Positions 36,659 to 49,953 of a stretch of 64,000 nt of DNA are shown in pieces. Position 1 is the stretch's first letter. The number at the start of each line of letters is the position of its first letter. Location: positions 1,755,730 to 1,819,729 of the forward strand of contig CAJQUW010002215.1 of the NCBI GenBank assembly GCA_907163375.1. Direction: 5' to 3'. Below the pieces are notes generated by a model. The model did no database searches. It was given only the letters and a program-made list of their open reading frames with translations, and was not told where the DNA came from. Position numbers and translations under genes: made by a program. The DNA comes from Prostheceraeus crozeri (Eukaryota; Platyhelminthes; Polycladida; Euryleptidae).

Positions 36659-37496
36659 CAAGGGTGCACAACATACGGCCCGCGGGCCATATCCAGCCCG
36701 TGAAGAATTTTTGTGACCCGCAAGGTTAATAGAGAAGCGCCTCTAGAATATTTGCGTTAATACGGCTGCTAAAGTCTCAAATAACTACTGTACCTAGTCA
36801 TGATCGTCTACATACATATCTCTGTATGCATTGCTTCCTGTTTAATAGACATAAGAGAAAATACACTTGCATTCCTCTTCGGTCATCGACAAGCAAGGGG
36901 GTGATGCTGTCTCATCATGCATCAGTTAAGCGCGTTAGTGCTAGTCTTCGTTCACAAACTCGATCGATCACACTGGCCGCAGCTTCACGTTAACTCATTG
37001 CTGTTACAGTCTCCGGCCCATTCATGTGATGTAGTATTTCATCAACCTGTTATGTGTTTTTCATTGAATGCGCATGTGCATGCACAGATCTTAGTACTAT
37101 TACACGGCTATTTTGATATTTATGTCGCCTGCGAATTTTGAAACTGTCATTGTGCAGGAAATTCTTTTATATAAAAACAATATGGATAATATGGAGATGC
37201 ATGATTAAACAAGGATTGCGCACAAATGATTATGCAAGCTTGTATTCTGTGGCTCTTCATTAGAAGCTATATTGTCCTAAACATGATTTATTTGCAAATG
37301 ATTAAGTCAAGGTTTAAATTAAAAATGAAGTTTAAAAAAAATAAAGTTTAAGTTAAAAAGTTAAGATTAATGCAATTGCATTCAAAGTATAAATGCTACC
37401 TGTTAAATTTCAAAAATCAAGAATTAAAAAATAAAGGTGACCCGCCAATATTTTCCTTAAAAATTGACCCTTGACGAAAACATGTTGTGCACCCTG
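36659..37496. mobile_element. hAT-type MITE, 838 bp, with 8-bp target duplication
   Basis: The left end CAAGGGTGCACAACAT is inverted at the right end (ATGTTGTGCACCCTG). Flanks are GTCTGGAA (36651-36658) and ATCTGGAA (37497-37504), an 8-bp target duplication with one mismatch, the hAT hallmark. The subterminal GGCCCGCGGGCC is also usual in hAT families. There is no transposase. The interior is A-rich near 37320-37440. Confidence 0.85.
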
Positions 37497-37504
37497 ATCT
37501 GGAA

Positions 37505-38029
37505 GGTTCTCCCGCACGGATCCCGTTAAGTTTAACTTGAAAGTAGTCATAGGATATTCAAAACGTTTGACAAGCTTCGACCATTTTTTGTCTGACGCCG
37601 GTGGTACCGTGCTATCTGCCTTCTTACCACCTATGGGTAAACCATAGGTTGTATTGAATATATGTTACACTGAAATTATGCTCATTATGCAGGATTCGTT
37701 GTGAGAATTTCCCAGCTTCATTATTGCTCATCCTCTTTCAACATTTCAAATTACATCTACGAATAAAGTCGCATCCGCAATATGCCAAAAATACAGATAA
37801 TTGTTTAGAGATTTTTTGTCGTAGTATGCATGCATGCGCTTTGTACCTACGCCAGACATCAATGTCGTGTATTGCCGCCATCAAAGGTGTAGATATTTGT
37901 CGATGTAACTTGTTTAATTTGGATAAACTGTCACATTCGCTTGACATTAAAACAGCACAAGGCACATTTCGTAACCTCTCACATAAAACGGCTACTGAGG
38001 CAGAAGAACGCCTATATGAGGTGAGGAGA
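37505..38029. other. no certain feature; possible 5' part of the next LINE
   Basis: An open stretch runs on the + strand to 38038 (LYEVRRVR at its end) but lacks a recognised domain. It may be upstream LINE sequence or unrelated. Confidence 0.3.
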
Positions 38030-39780
38030 GTTAGGTAAGGCGGATATTATTAGGAAGAAAGTGCATCAACACATTAGCAAATTTAATGCAGCAAAACTCT
38101 CAAAAGTAGTACAAAAGACATTTGGAAAGAAGTAAAATGTACAACAAAAAAGGAGAAGAACAAAACAGAAATGAAAGCGAGCATATCCGCTGAAGCATTC
38201 AACAACCATTATACGAACATTTCTACAGACAGCACATGTGAAGAACCTCTATTAAAATGTGGTCTGAAGATGCATCAAGGATTCTTTGAGGCACATGAGA
38301 CGCACTCTGCACTGCAGAAGCTGAAGAAGACAGCAACAGGCACTGACGGAATTCCATCGTGGTTTCTCCGTTTGGCTTCCGACTGCATATACGAGCAGCT
38401 GAATACAATAATCAAAACGTCACTGAGCTTTGGAATAGTCCCTGAACAATGGAAATCATCAAATATCGTCCCAATACCAAAAACAAGACATCCACAAACA
38501 CCAGGAGACTTCAGCTTTATATCAATCACCCCCGCTCTGTCGAGAATGGTAGAGAGAATGATCAAATTCAAATATCTGAATCCAATAATAAGCCAATTTC
38601 CGCAACCTTTCAAAGATCAGTATGCATTCCGACCATCAGGAGGAACAACGGGATCCTTAGTTGCGTTTACCCACAGTATCATGAGCCTTCTCGAGATCAA
38701 CAGCGTTGTGAGAGTCATTTCCCTGGATTTCTCCAAGGCATTTGATACGGTGAGACACTGCAATCTATTCCGAAAAATGTGCAATCTTAACATATCCAAC
38801 AACTGGCTCATCGACTTCTTCAATGAGCGCCGCCAAACCACAAGTTATGGAGGCACCATCTCTGGAGAATCGAAAATTAACTCTGGTGTCATTCAAGGCT
38901 CTGTATTAGGTCCTTTTGAATTCTCCGTCGCAATTTCAGATCTAGTGCACATCAAAGATGGGAACATCATCATAAAATACGCTGACGATATCTACCTTAT
39001 CATTCCGCCGAATAACTTCAACTCCATAGAGATTGAAGTGTCCTCAATACGTAACTGGGCAGAAGAAAATAACCTGAAAATCAATACATCAAGTCTAAAG
39101 AAATTATCTTCAAAAAACTGAGAGCTCAACAAGAACCTAAACCATTACCTCAGATAAAGCGATATCAAGAACTAGCAATTCTAGGAGTCACATTCACCGA
39201 TCGCATAAAAATGGACACTCATATCAACAATCAAATCAAGAAATGCAACCGAAGTCTGTTCGCCATCAAAATCGTTCAGAAGCGCGTGCGAAGCCTCAGT
39301 GTTTCCACCAAGTTTACAACGCTCTTGTCCTCAATCGTCTCCTTTACGCGATACGAAGTTGGTGGGGTTTCGCAAACCAAAATGACAAGAGACGGCTTAC
39401 GAGTTACGTAAATAGAAGTATTAAATTCAAGTACTTCAAAGTGATCAACTTTCAAGACACAATTTCAGAAAATTGAAAACCGCTTGTTCAAGAAGGTCAC
39501 TGCCAACGAAATGCATCCACTGTACAAGTTCCTTCCCACTAAGATAGACCACGACCGGAATCTAAGAAGAAGACCGCATTCATTACAAAGAACAGTGAAC
39601 AACAACATCGGAAGGAACTTTTTCAACCGAATACTTCACGCTGACTTTACCATTTGACATTTCCGTCTTCAGTCTATCACTCCTTTAATCTGAATGACTT
39701 ACTAAGTAACTTACATAATTGTTCCATCATGCGTTTGTCATATCGGAATAAAGCTTTTTATTATTAATATTATTATTTAG
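38030..39780 (+). pseudogene. CR1/Jockey-group LINE, RT region and 3' tail
   Basis: A 316-codon open frame (38171-39121) carries the non-LTR reverse transcriptase: FNNHYTNIS, GTDGIPSWFLRLASD, VVRVISLDFSKAFDTVRHC, GVIQGSVLGPFEF and the catalytic box IIKYADDIYLI. Downstream, in other frames, come LGVTFTDRIKMDTHINNQIK and LYAIRSWWGFANQNDKRR, the usual post-RT region, so a frame break lies near 39120 and another near 39340. The 3' end has AATAAAGC and a TTATTATTAATATTATTATT tail at about 39750-39778. No endonuclease domain is seen, so the copy is 5'-truncated. The exact clade needs a tree. Confidence 0.88.
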
Positions 39781-40747
39781 CAATACTCCGACAAATATAA
39801 TTGCCATCACGTCCGATTGACATAATGGAGCTGCATTCCCCTTTGTCAACTGTACATCCCAATAAGTTGGCATTACGAAAATGCTGTTTCCAAAATTAGT
39901 CAGTGAACTGAATATTTTTACATGTAGTATCTCGCTGTAATAGTATCACGCTCTGGATAGATCATCTCATTAAAAATTAAAACTTAAATTAAGATTGTTT
40001 CATATAACTTAACAATAACAGACTTGACAAAGATGATCTGAAGGCCGAAAACAGTTCTGAGATTGCTTACTCTAGTCTCTTACTCTCCTACTCATCGTAT
40101 ATTCATGCTGTTAATGTACCGTTTCCCATATTGACCTCATGTATTTTTTAATTGTTTAACATTTTCAGACCATCTCTATTCTACGAGTATAAGTCTCTGT
40201 AACGTCGTCAGACCTTTGAATATAATTCACAAGCATTTGTGATCTCATATTCCCTATGTTTTCTCACCTTTCCTCCCTCCTCTTTAGGGTAATAATTGCT
40301 TTTTTACTTCATTCCTCGTATATGTCCTTAGTGTTCAATTACTTTAGATCTACAAATATTTTTAGCGGTCTAAAGGTCAATCCAAATTCAAAACACTTTG
40401 CCACCTCAGTAAACATTATGACAAATTGACTTGCCTGAACAGATGGAAATATTTTTGTTGAAACTTGAAGAATCGATTTGCAAATAATCTGCATGGAAAA
40501 TATAATAGCAGATGCTTCAGTTACTTACTTGATGCAATCTTTAAGGGTATCTCATCTATCACCTGTTTAGTATGCCACCACTTTTTGATGAATTTTCCTG
40601 TAAATTGACATAATCTTAGCTTGTTCAGTAAATCATGCTTCTAGTTTAGCATTTTTCGATGACTCATCGGTATGCAGAGCGTTTGCTGTACTTCATACGA
40701 GCCGATACACACTGTATTCTGCATTTTCCATTATACTCATGCATTTA
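39781..40747. other. no recognised feature
   Basis: A/T-rich DNA between the LINE tail and the palindrome. One TACATGTA near 39918. Nothing else supported. Confidence 0.4.
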
Positions 40748-40958
40748 TTATACTAATTTTGAGGAAATCCCAAAAGCGAGAGATGTTGACTTTCTTCGTT
40801 TATTGCAACAGCGAGGCCTTTCAGCCACCACCGGAGGCTATCTTCAGGCATCAGGTGCCTGAAGATAGCCTCCGGTGGTGGCTGAAAGGCCTCGCTGTTG
40901 CAATAAACGAAGAAAGTCAACATCTCTCGCTTTTGGGCTTTCCTCAAAATTAGTATAA
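40748..40958. repeat. near-perfect palindrome, 103-bp arms, with hammerhead-like core
   Basis: Arms 40748-40850 and 40856-40958 are inverted copies with only one or two mismatches around a 5-bp centre (TCAGG). Reading outwards from the centre, each arm has CCTGAAGATAGCC, then GGTGGTGGCTGAAAGGC, then CAATAAACG. CTGANGA, a GC stem and GAAA are the parts of a hammerhead ribozyme core, which is known from Penelope terminal repeats. One extra base upsets the ideal stem II. Most likely two terminal repeats joined head to head. Confidence 0.8.
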
Positions 40959-41839
40959 CGAATGTCTGGCCCTCTGTTCAGTGAAACTCATGCATTTGTT
41001 TTAGCGTTTTTGATTTGTCATGTCAACCAATTAAGCTGGCAGCAGGGAACGGTGAAGTTAACCAGTTAACTATGATGAATTGCTATTCCGTTGTAAAATC
41101 AAATTGACCATTTCTGCATCTAAAACCTGAGAATTGTGCCTTGACACTCAACTAATCAGCAAAGCTTGATGTATGTTTCTTTGACCTGTGACTGAGTAGG
41201 CAATTGTAAATATTTCAAAATCTTACATTGTAGCTACTAAAGTATATTCTTGTGAAATATCTCCATCAACGTGCTGTATCAATGGCAGATTCAACACAAA
41301 CGCAATGCGTGCCGTTTTTCTTCGAATAGCTATCGCGGCTGCTATTATAACTGCGTCTACTATTCGAGGATGGCTACTATTGAAATGTTCCATACCCTAC
41401 TCATACGGATTTTTGTTCGGATATCCATGCGAAATTTCTTTGTTCATGTCGGGTTCGGGACCGAAATGCACATCACTACTACGTACAGTTTCACTTCAAG
41501 TCAAGTTTCTGGGAAAAACTGAAGTAATGATATTATTATATTGGTTGAGGCTAACCTCCGGTAGATCATAAAGAAAAATAATAATACTATAGGCCTAACT
41601 AAAAACTGAAAGAAAAAAATATAAATCTAACAACTTACTTATGACATTAGCGTCTAAAAAGGAGTGATTATAGACATGACACTTGTGTGTCTGCTTATAT
41701 ACTTCAAACTTTGTAACTTATCTAAATCCCAATCTGCTATCAGTCAAATACAAATACAAACAGACCTGTCATTTCTAATGCGGATAACTGGTCAACCACG
41801 TGTGGTGTTACGCAAATGCTTCAATCGAAGTAAGAAGAT
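40959..41839. other. no recognised feature
   Basis: Overlapping open stretches at 41271-41571 have no domain I recognise. One TAGGCCTA near 41590. Confidence 0.35.
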
Positions 41840-41950
41840 GAAGCTGAAGATAATGAAAAGTAAAGAATTTGATCCCTCCAAAGGACCGATCTGGCTTTCC
41901 CACAGGTTACATGAAGTGCAACTAAAACAGATAATTGATATATGCTGTGA
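41840..41950 (+). repeat. dispersed repeat, copy B
   Basis: Partner of 29765-29875 in the same orientation, about 12 kb downstream. Its surroundings stay open from 41664 to 41996 and include KSKEFDPSKGPIWLSHRLHE. Possibly a fragment of an unrecognised mobile-element protein. Confidence 0.5.
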
Positions 41951-42344
41951 TAAAGTTGATGAGGACAAAAGCAATAGAGGTCATCAGCAGGAATAATTAT
42001 AGAGTATAGGATAATTATATAATTATAGGAATAATTATAGAGTGTGTATTTAATGGAATGAAAATCGGATCATTTCACAAGGTGTTACACCGATGTAAGA
42101 TTTGAATTTACATGCAAGGTCTACGCGATTCGATCTTCGAAAGAAGAAAGTGAATAAATGCAGATGCGAAATTGCGAGAATTCAAAATGCAATGTTAGGC
42201 AATAATGTAGAACTGAAACAGAGTGCCTAGATTGATAGCTTCGAATGATTGCTGAGACTAATATTCGTTGAAACACGGAAATTCTTTTTTGCTTGACAGT
42301 AAGCAACTTTAGTCATTTTTTCGAGTGTTAGAATGGTAGTTCTA

Positions 42345-42445
42345 TAAGTGATCCACGTGATGTAGTGGCTAAGTGCTTGAGAGTCAATGGGAAGTCGACA
42401 AAAAGGACTAAAGTATCACACCACTCCTTCGTCCTAGCTCTTAGT
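42345..42445 (+). repeat. tRNA-derived SINE, copy 2 (short)
   Basis: GATGTAGTGGCTAAGTGC resembles an A box. It is followed by CAATGGGAAGTCG, GGACTAAAGTATCACA and CCACTCC, which parallel the body of the SINE at 1195-1440 on the other strand. The B box and part of the body are deleted. Confidence 0.5.
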
Positions 42446-45400
42446 GCGGAGTTGTGGCATCGAAGATTCATCGCTATGGGATTAATTATGGGGCATTTTT
42501 TTAAAATTAAGGATGGATGTTTAACTTGAATATCAGAACAAGTCTGTCATTAAGAAATTCTTTCCTATCTACGTGTATCCAGTATAATGACTTATACTAC
42601 AGTGCTATAATCAATAATGTACGAATATGCAAAACAGTTAGGTTTGTAAGTCACAACAAAATACACATTTTACTTACCAAATGAAAGCTACATTTCTTTC
42701 ACAAATAGTCGCTGGTGTACAATTTATTATTACTGAATACACTTTAAACTGTACCATTGAACAGCCTTGAACGGTTGCTTTACAATTTGATCGCCATGTA
42801 GATATACAATAATGACAGTAGAATCTTTGTCAATTGGAATGTTTTTACTCATATCCTGTTAATCGAATATTTCAACAGAGTCAATCCCTGCTTTCTAGTG
42901 TTTTGCAATACTATATTATTTCATCTTATATTATGATTAATGTACATTCATAATAATAATAATTCACTATGGCTGACGTTTTCGTTGATTATTTGCGTAA
43001 TACACTCGCACTGTCTCGTACACTTGTAATCGTGAAAGTTTCAAATGCGCTTGCATGTTAAAATGATTACATGTATTGTGTTCTTGAATTCTTTTTAATT
43101 TATCATTTTGATTGTACATTTTCTTATTCGGCGGGCACTGACGTTTTTGATAACATTGGTCTGGTGATAGTTGACTTAAGTGATTCATAAAATTCATTTT
43201 AGAATCTCATGTACATTATTTGTTCGCACAGCTAAAATATGGACTTAAACATGCACTCACAAATTTTATTTTTAGTAACATATTTAATGTATTCGGGGAG
43301 AATAAGGGTTGGCAAATGATTCGAGTGTATATGACACATTTTTGAGACATTGACTGCAAAATTTGAAAAACTGCTTTTGGTACAGCTCAAATGATAATAG
43401 CAATTTAGTCGTAGCTAGAAGGTCATAGCGTACAGGACTCATAGAATATTCACAGACATGTGCCGGGAGATTCAAATTCGAAAAAGTGAGCAAAGTTGAA
43501 GAATATTCTGATAGAAACATTTTAGCACTGACCGTTAAGTAAATTGAATGATAGCAGCAACAAACCGAAAAGCCTAAAAACAAAGAAAGCATGTTATCTT
43601 AATTTCAGTATGAAAGATGAAAAAAAGATGCTTTTTGTCCAAGGATGGACCTTGAGCTATTATGTTAGAGGCAATCCGCGTCACCCGTCGAGAGTCGTCC
43701 TTGAACGAACAAATCTTTAAGAAAAAAATCCTGCTTCTCGCTGAAACTAAGATAAGATGTTGTCCTCTGTTTTTAGGATTATTAGTTTGCTCTTGTCATG
43801 ATGCAATTTATTGAAGGGTAATTACTTAAATGCTTATCTCAGAATATATAGATTCGGTTTCCTTTGACAATGAAAATCAGTCAATCGCTTTTATGTCTTC
43901 ATCATCAAATCCTTTCACGATCAGATCTCCATTTGATAGATCTCTTGATTAATACCCATAGACCGAAAAATGTTTTTCTTTGAGGATATAATTTTGAGAA
44001 GACTCTAAACATTTGGCGAAGTAATGTATCATCGGCATAGTTGTAGCCAATACCCGAAATTTCAGACATCGTGAAATTACAAAAAGGCAATAAAAGCTGC
44101 TTTATAATAGCGAATTTTAAATTTTATAAAATTGAACTTCACTTAAATTCCAGAACAATCAGTTCATTGTAAAGATTGTCAATTGCGATGAATGCAAGCA
44201 GTTAGTGCCTGAAGATATTATTAAATATTAAAAGATATACGAATGGCGTGTTTCTGAGAATTGCTGACGATATATTTTGCTGAAGTTTCCGGTATCTTAA
44301 GTGAAAGACAACAGGAATAGTTTCATAGACATAGTGAAATCTTCGATTTTTCTAGTAGTGTGGAGTGATAAGCATGACTGAATTATGATTATTCCCATCA
44401 GTTTTCAAGCAAGTTAAATTCTCAATGCTATCATTACTTACGGTTCCCATTTTTTCATCCTATCCATATTTATGGATTGTATCTTTTACGACATTAAAGA
44501 TGCTGAGATATCCACCAAATCTGATATTGAGCCGTGTCTAGCTTCAAAATGACATGTAAATGTCAACAAGAAAAATCGCGACCTAGCATATAATTGCGCA
44601 CATAAGCTGTTGTGATTCTTTGCTTGCTGTCAGCCTTTTCAAAGTGCCTTTTTGACCTTGAAAACTTAATGTATTCTTATATTTTCTCACAATTTCTTGT
44701 ACATTCAGTTGTCTTTCACGTGTGAAAATACATGTAGTTCAGACAATGTAAACCCCTTCAAGCTACAACATTCAGTATAATATATCATACAACATCGGTT
44801 TTCATGCATTCCTGTGAAAAGAATGAGCGGAAAATCGAAATAAGGTTGCGAACTCTATTTATGACGGAAATCGGCTGGTTGTATCACAAGTGGTGTGGCA
44901 TGCATAATGAGACATAAACATGTTTCAATAAACATAATGAAACATGCTTCGAAGGATTGATAGATATCTTAATATCCAACGTTCTATTGATTTGAGCAGC
45001 TTGAACGAATGATTTCATGGAATTTTAAGGAATTTTTATTCAGCAAAGTTCTATACTGCTTATGCACTAGTCACAATTTATATAAACTACGATAATGGGT
45101 ACGGTATGTCTTCAAATAAATGAAATTGTAGGCCATATTCATATATATTACTGCCTTGAGGATTGAGCAGCTTCACTGTGTAAGGATTTGAAGTTTATTT
45201 TCTTGTATGAAAACCCGTTCATGATTATTTGCGCATTTTATTTCTTTCAAAATGCATATAGACGCCATTTGCATTCGTGTAATTTTAAGTTTCGGTTGTT
45301 GCTTTTTTCCGTATAGCATATTGTTTTTAGCGCTTCACATATATTTGATATCTCTGCTAAAGAATCTCCACAGAAAGAAGGAAAAATGTAAAGAGGATCC

Positions 45401-46875
45401 ATGCGAAGTGTGATAATTGAAAATTTTAATTATATATGCTAGGTATAAAAATGATTGAACTTTATTTATCTGTTATTCTTTTAACTTTTCCAGACTACTG
45501 TTCTGACTGCACATTTGACTTAACAAATTTCGTAAATTGTGATTTGTTGCAGTACTAATTTGTTTTTCGAATTTAATTTTGCATTTGCTATATTTGAAAA
45601 TATCAACTGATTGTTGTTGTTCTATTGCTATATGTATACAAATAGTAGTTGCCATATACTCTTCGGAACCTGGTGATTTTGCTACTTTCCAACCTATGGT
45701 TCCATTTTTCCAACTTGTTATTGATGCATACTGCACTGGCGTATGAAAACTTTCTTAAAAGCAAAACGATCAAAAGCGCGCATGTTCTGCATCACCGTTT
45801 CACAGTGCAATAATAAGAAGTAATGCCTTGAGAATTCGAAGTGATTTCACAAATTTATTTTTAATTAACATCTTGATTTGATGAAATTTGAGTAATGACG
45901 AACCTTTCCATAGATATCATCTAGAAAGTCAAAGTGATTTTCATCGCTGCGTTCATGTCAAAACGTAAATGCTGCCACGTTTTACTATTTCACCATTTTC
46001 TTTCCGTTTTCATTGGATAGACTACATTTGTAAAAGTTTGCTATTTATGGTTTTATAGATTTAATACCATACATTGTTTTAAACATGATTTCGTCTGAAA
46101 AGCATCGTGCAAGCCACTTACATTATCATCGGCTTCTTGGTGAATATATCACCTACAAATGCACAAGCATTACACAAAGCTTTTCAGTCCCTAGCTTCTT
46201 TTCTGCATGTTGGTGCACCACATAGATTTAAACCGCTGAGTTGCACGTCATGGCTACGCAAGTATGTAGAGTTGAATGCTGGTAGCGATCTCGATCACTG
46301 CCTTCCTAACAAACTTATCCAACCTCTAGAAGCATACTAGTTGACAACAATGCGTCTATGTTCTAATGATTTCAAACTCGGTTTGTTCAATTACCAAATC
46401 AGCAATTTTAGTGAAAAAAGATGTTTGAAAACTGTGTGGGTGTAGTAGATCGCCACTGCTATAAACATATATTTTCATTGTCAAATCTTCTGAATTTTAT
46501 GTGAACAATTGAGTAAGTTGCATGATAACATGCTAGCTAGAGTCAGCCAAAGTCCAAAAATTGGTCTTAGCTTTTTTTCTGTATTAAGTAGATATTTAGG
46601 TGTATGTCTGCTGAGACTCTAGCAATTTCCACTTAATATATTCTCTTTTCGACCCTATTGAAGCTTTCAAAAACAATCGAGATTTTCTTACATCATAAAG
46701 GCACCAGGCAATTTTTGTGACTTCTTCTGTGGAGCATGTTTGATATCTGTGAAGTGACAATCACAAGCTTACTCGGAATATAAGATAAAAACTACTTTAA
46801 TTTTTCAATTCTTTTGTGACATGGGCAATGCGTTAGCCATATTTATATCTAAACTATTTTATTTTTGCTTTTTAG
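42446..46875. other. long stretch without recognised gene
   Basis: 4.4 kb of A/T-rich DNA. Open frames are short and unconserved in appearance. Two TACATGTA (near 43069 and 44730). No repeats with clear ends. If exon 46876-46956 is real, this is intron. Confidence 0.4.
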
Positions 46876-46956
46876 GGGGTTCGGTCGAAAACTCTAATCC
46901 ATGCTCGAGATCAAAGGGCACACAGAGAACACAATAATCCACATCGTGACGAGTGA
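46876..46956 (+). CDS. candidate last PFKFB exon (basic tail and stop)
   Basis: After TTTTTGCTTTTTAG the phase required by the previous exon gives GVRSKTLIHARDQRAHREHN, then NPHRDE and TGA, 26 residues. Family C-terminal tails vary and are often basic and regulatory, so similarity cannot prove it. Support is limited to a good acceptor, matching phase, a fitting length and AATAAA 185 bases past the stop. The 16.6-kb intron and the possibility of skipped exons keep confidence low. Confidence 0.35.
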   Translation, partial: GVRSKTLIHARDQRAHREHNNPHRDE

Positions 46957-49945
46957 CAGTCAAGTAATCAGGACATAAGCTGTGCGAACAAATGATCGAG
47001 ATCGAAAATTATGTATATCAATTTGTTTTCAACAGTCGTGTTATCATGGCTAATTCTCAATCAAGAGCCCAGCGTGCCCTTGTATTCTCTGAGCTCTAAG
47101 TTTTGCCATCGGCTGAAGTCAATCGACTGAAGCAGCGCCGAATAAATGTTTTCAGGGATTGCTCTGACTTAATTTGTGGAAGTATTTGTAAAAACGTTCA
47201 GCACATAAGTGTTTTGCCAATCTATTCCCTTTTACTTGTAATCACGTTCCATATGAGTTTTGTATTGATTTTTCTTATACTATTTGATCGCTGGGCAGTT
47301 GAAATATTTTATATTTGTTGAAGTATAAGAGTTGAGTATCTATTTGTTAACTTGCCATCATCTGCGCTATATCTCTCGTGTCTTGAATATAATTTCCATT
47401 TGAACATACGTTTTTATTTTTTGGATTTCCTTAGTGTTAGAATATAACTCTAATTTCTTCGTGGTTATCTTCAGTGGTATTTCAGCAACATTGCCAATAA
47501 TAGTGACTAATGAAAAAACGAGTTCTTAAACTACGAGCAATGAGATTGTCATTCGTCTATGTGTAGGCAACAGTCAGGGGACATGACATTTAGTTGTTTT
47601 ATTTGCAATTATGCTATTTGTATTTGCAAGTAGCTTTTGTTATTTACATTAACTTTTTTGAATGCGCACTATTATATACGTGGCTCTCGCGGTCCTAGAA
47701 AATTCTGGAATCGTTACTAAATATTCATTCTTTTACAATCAGTTTCCGCAATATTTTCTGTTAATCGAATAATACTCATTTTTGACATGTAAATTAAACA
47801 AGAATCATATTCAGGATATTTTCTGTTAACTGCCCGACATTGGAGTACTGTAGTCTGTTACAACATAACTTAATCGCTTTTATTTGGATTGACATGAATT
47901 GGGATATATCTCATATGGCGAACATCAACAAATTGATATGATAGGCAATAAAGCAGGTTCAATTTTTCAGTCAATTTTTCAGCAAGTCTTATCACAAAGA
48001 TTTATTCATGCTCATCGTTTAATAGTTTCTTTCAGTTTTATATTTATAATTCACTTTCATATTGGGCGTTGTAAAAATACGGAACTTTGATGATCGATAA
48101 TATTTAAAATTGCGTAAAGCTGGCGACGAATCTTTCAAAATAGCACAGAATGGCTCATAAATTCATGAGACTGTTGTAAGGAACATAGCGAGCATATTGA
48201 ATTTCGGACATGTTCATCTTTCTATAAGTAGGCCTGCTCATTATGTTTTATGTGTACGTGATGCAATATGCTTTGATTTCAAGGCATTTATTTAAGTTAG
48301 CTGCCATCCTGATAAATGAGGTTTCAGCTAAATTTAGACGATAATATTGCTCAAAATGATTCATTTATCAATATGCGCATTTGGTTATAGTTTCAAAGGA
48401 AGTTTTCATTTCCTGACTTAGTGACCACGGAGGTAGTCCCTAATGCAAACTTCTCACGTGCATGTACAATTGACGTGACTATTTTCGGCACATCTACATG
48501 TCTAGAGGCACTTGTGTGAAGTTTTCACGACACTATTTCACATGTGCTACCTCTGAAACTATGCAAAGTCTAATTTGAGGTTTTTTGACATAGCTTATGA
48601 GTGAGACAGCGGTTGGACTTAAATGTATGTAGTTCAAAATTCATTTAAAAATATTTGAAATTGTTCCGTTATCACACTTTAGTGCAACAAACGAATTTCA
48701 ACGAAGTCAAGAACACGAACATTATTGAAAGCATTCCAGCAATTGGCGGAAACAAAACTAAGATGCAATGTAATATCAACTGTGTCATTATCCTAATTAA
48801 TGCGAAATTGATACATTCAACCTCAACCCCAATTATCCAAACCAATATTCTAAACTGAAGTCCTCCAAACCAGGGGATGTGCCTCTTTTGCAAGCTCATA
48901 ATCAGGAATTTGAATATGATTCAGCATGAAATAGTCAGCGCAGGCGGAAGTGTCGCACTGAAGAACTTTTAATTCATTTCTTCTCGACGTCCCGGGATTC
49001 ACATAAAATTGAAGATGATTAACATGGTCAATTTTTTCATAAAAGTCAATGTGTGATGCTTATCAAAAGTTAAGTTTGTTTCGCTAATTAAATTCTCCTG
49101 TAACTGCTAACTTCCTGCTTCAAGCTATCGCTATGAAAAATCTCTTTAATCCAGAGACAAATCAGATTGTAACTAAGTGTTATTGAAATATACACATTTG
49201 ACCTCAACTTTTCAAAAAGGAAGCGTTGCATTTTATGAAACTTATAAATACTACTTTGAAGTCTGAATTATGCAAAATGATTTCAAATTGAAATTGAGCT
49301 GTTATTCTATTTCCAAGTGGGGTTTGAGTACTGCGATCTGGGAAATGCAGCTATACAAATATGTAGACAAAAATGTATTGAAGAAACTCGCAAATGCCTA
49401 GTCAAAAATCTAGACAGTCAGCTTTTTATGTCAAAGTAGCAGTTCCTCATTCCTCACGCAAAATCAGATCTAGTCCAGCCAATGACGTAGCCGACATACA
49501 GTTGCTATCATAGAGCATGTTTGCTATTGCTGTATTCATAATCACGACGCCAAGTATGCAGCTAAATATTAATTCTCAGTGGCATTACTTAAAATGTCCC
49601 CAAACGTTCAACAGTTTGGACATAGCTCAAAGGTTTTGCAGAAAGTATTTTGTCCCACTGACTTGACTGCAAAAATTGGAAAATTGTGGCGCTGCTAAAC
49701 TGTTATACTTGTTCAATCCAGATTCTAGAATAAACATGAAAAAATGCATCTACAATCACAGATTTCCTTTGATTTTAATGATGATTAGCACAATCCCATG
49801 CACGTCTGTTACATACAACATAAGATTTTTCATTTATCAATCAATTTCTGCGTACCATATATCGATGTATTCGATTCATTCAAATAAAGCACAAGTATAG
49901 GCTAATACTAAAAGTTATTTAGTGGCATGATTTCTTTGAATGACG
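46957..49945. other. possible 3' UTR, then no recognised feature
   Basis: The first 200 bases may be PFKFB 3' UTR. Beyond that, A/T-rich DNA without a recognised gene. Open stretches at 47103-47321 and 47899-48090 are hydrophobic but look like chance. Confidence 0.35.
47141..47146 (+). promoter_or_regulatory. candidate poly(A) signal AATAAA for PFKFB
   Basis: A canonical hexamer 185 bases after the candidate stop codon at 46954-46956. AATAAA is common in A/T-rich DNA, so alone it is weak evidence. Confidence 0.3.
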
Positions 49946-49953
49946 GACTAGGG

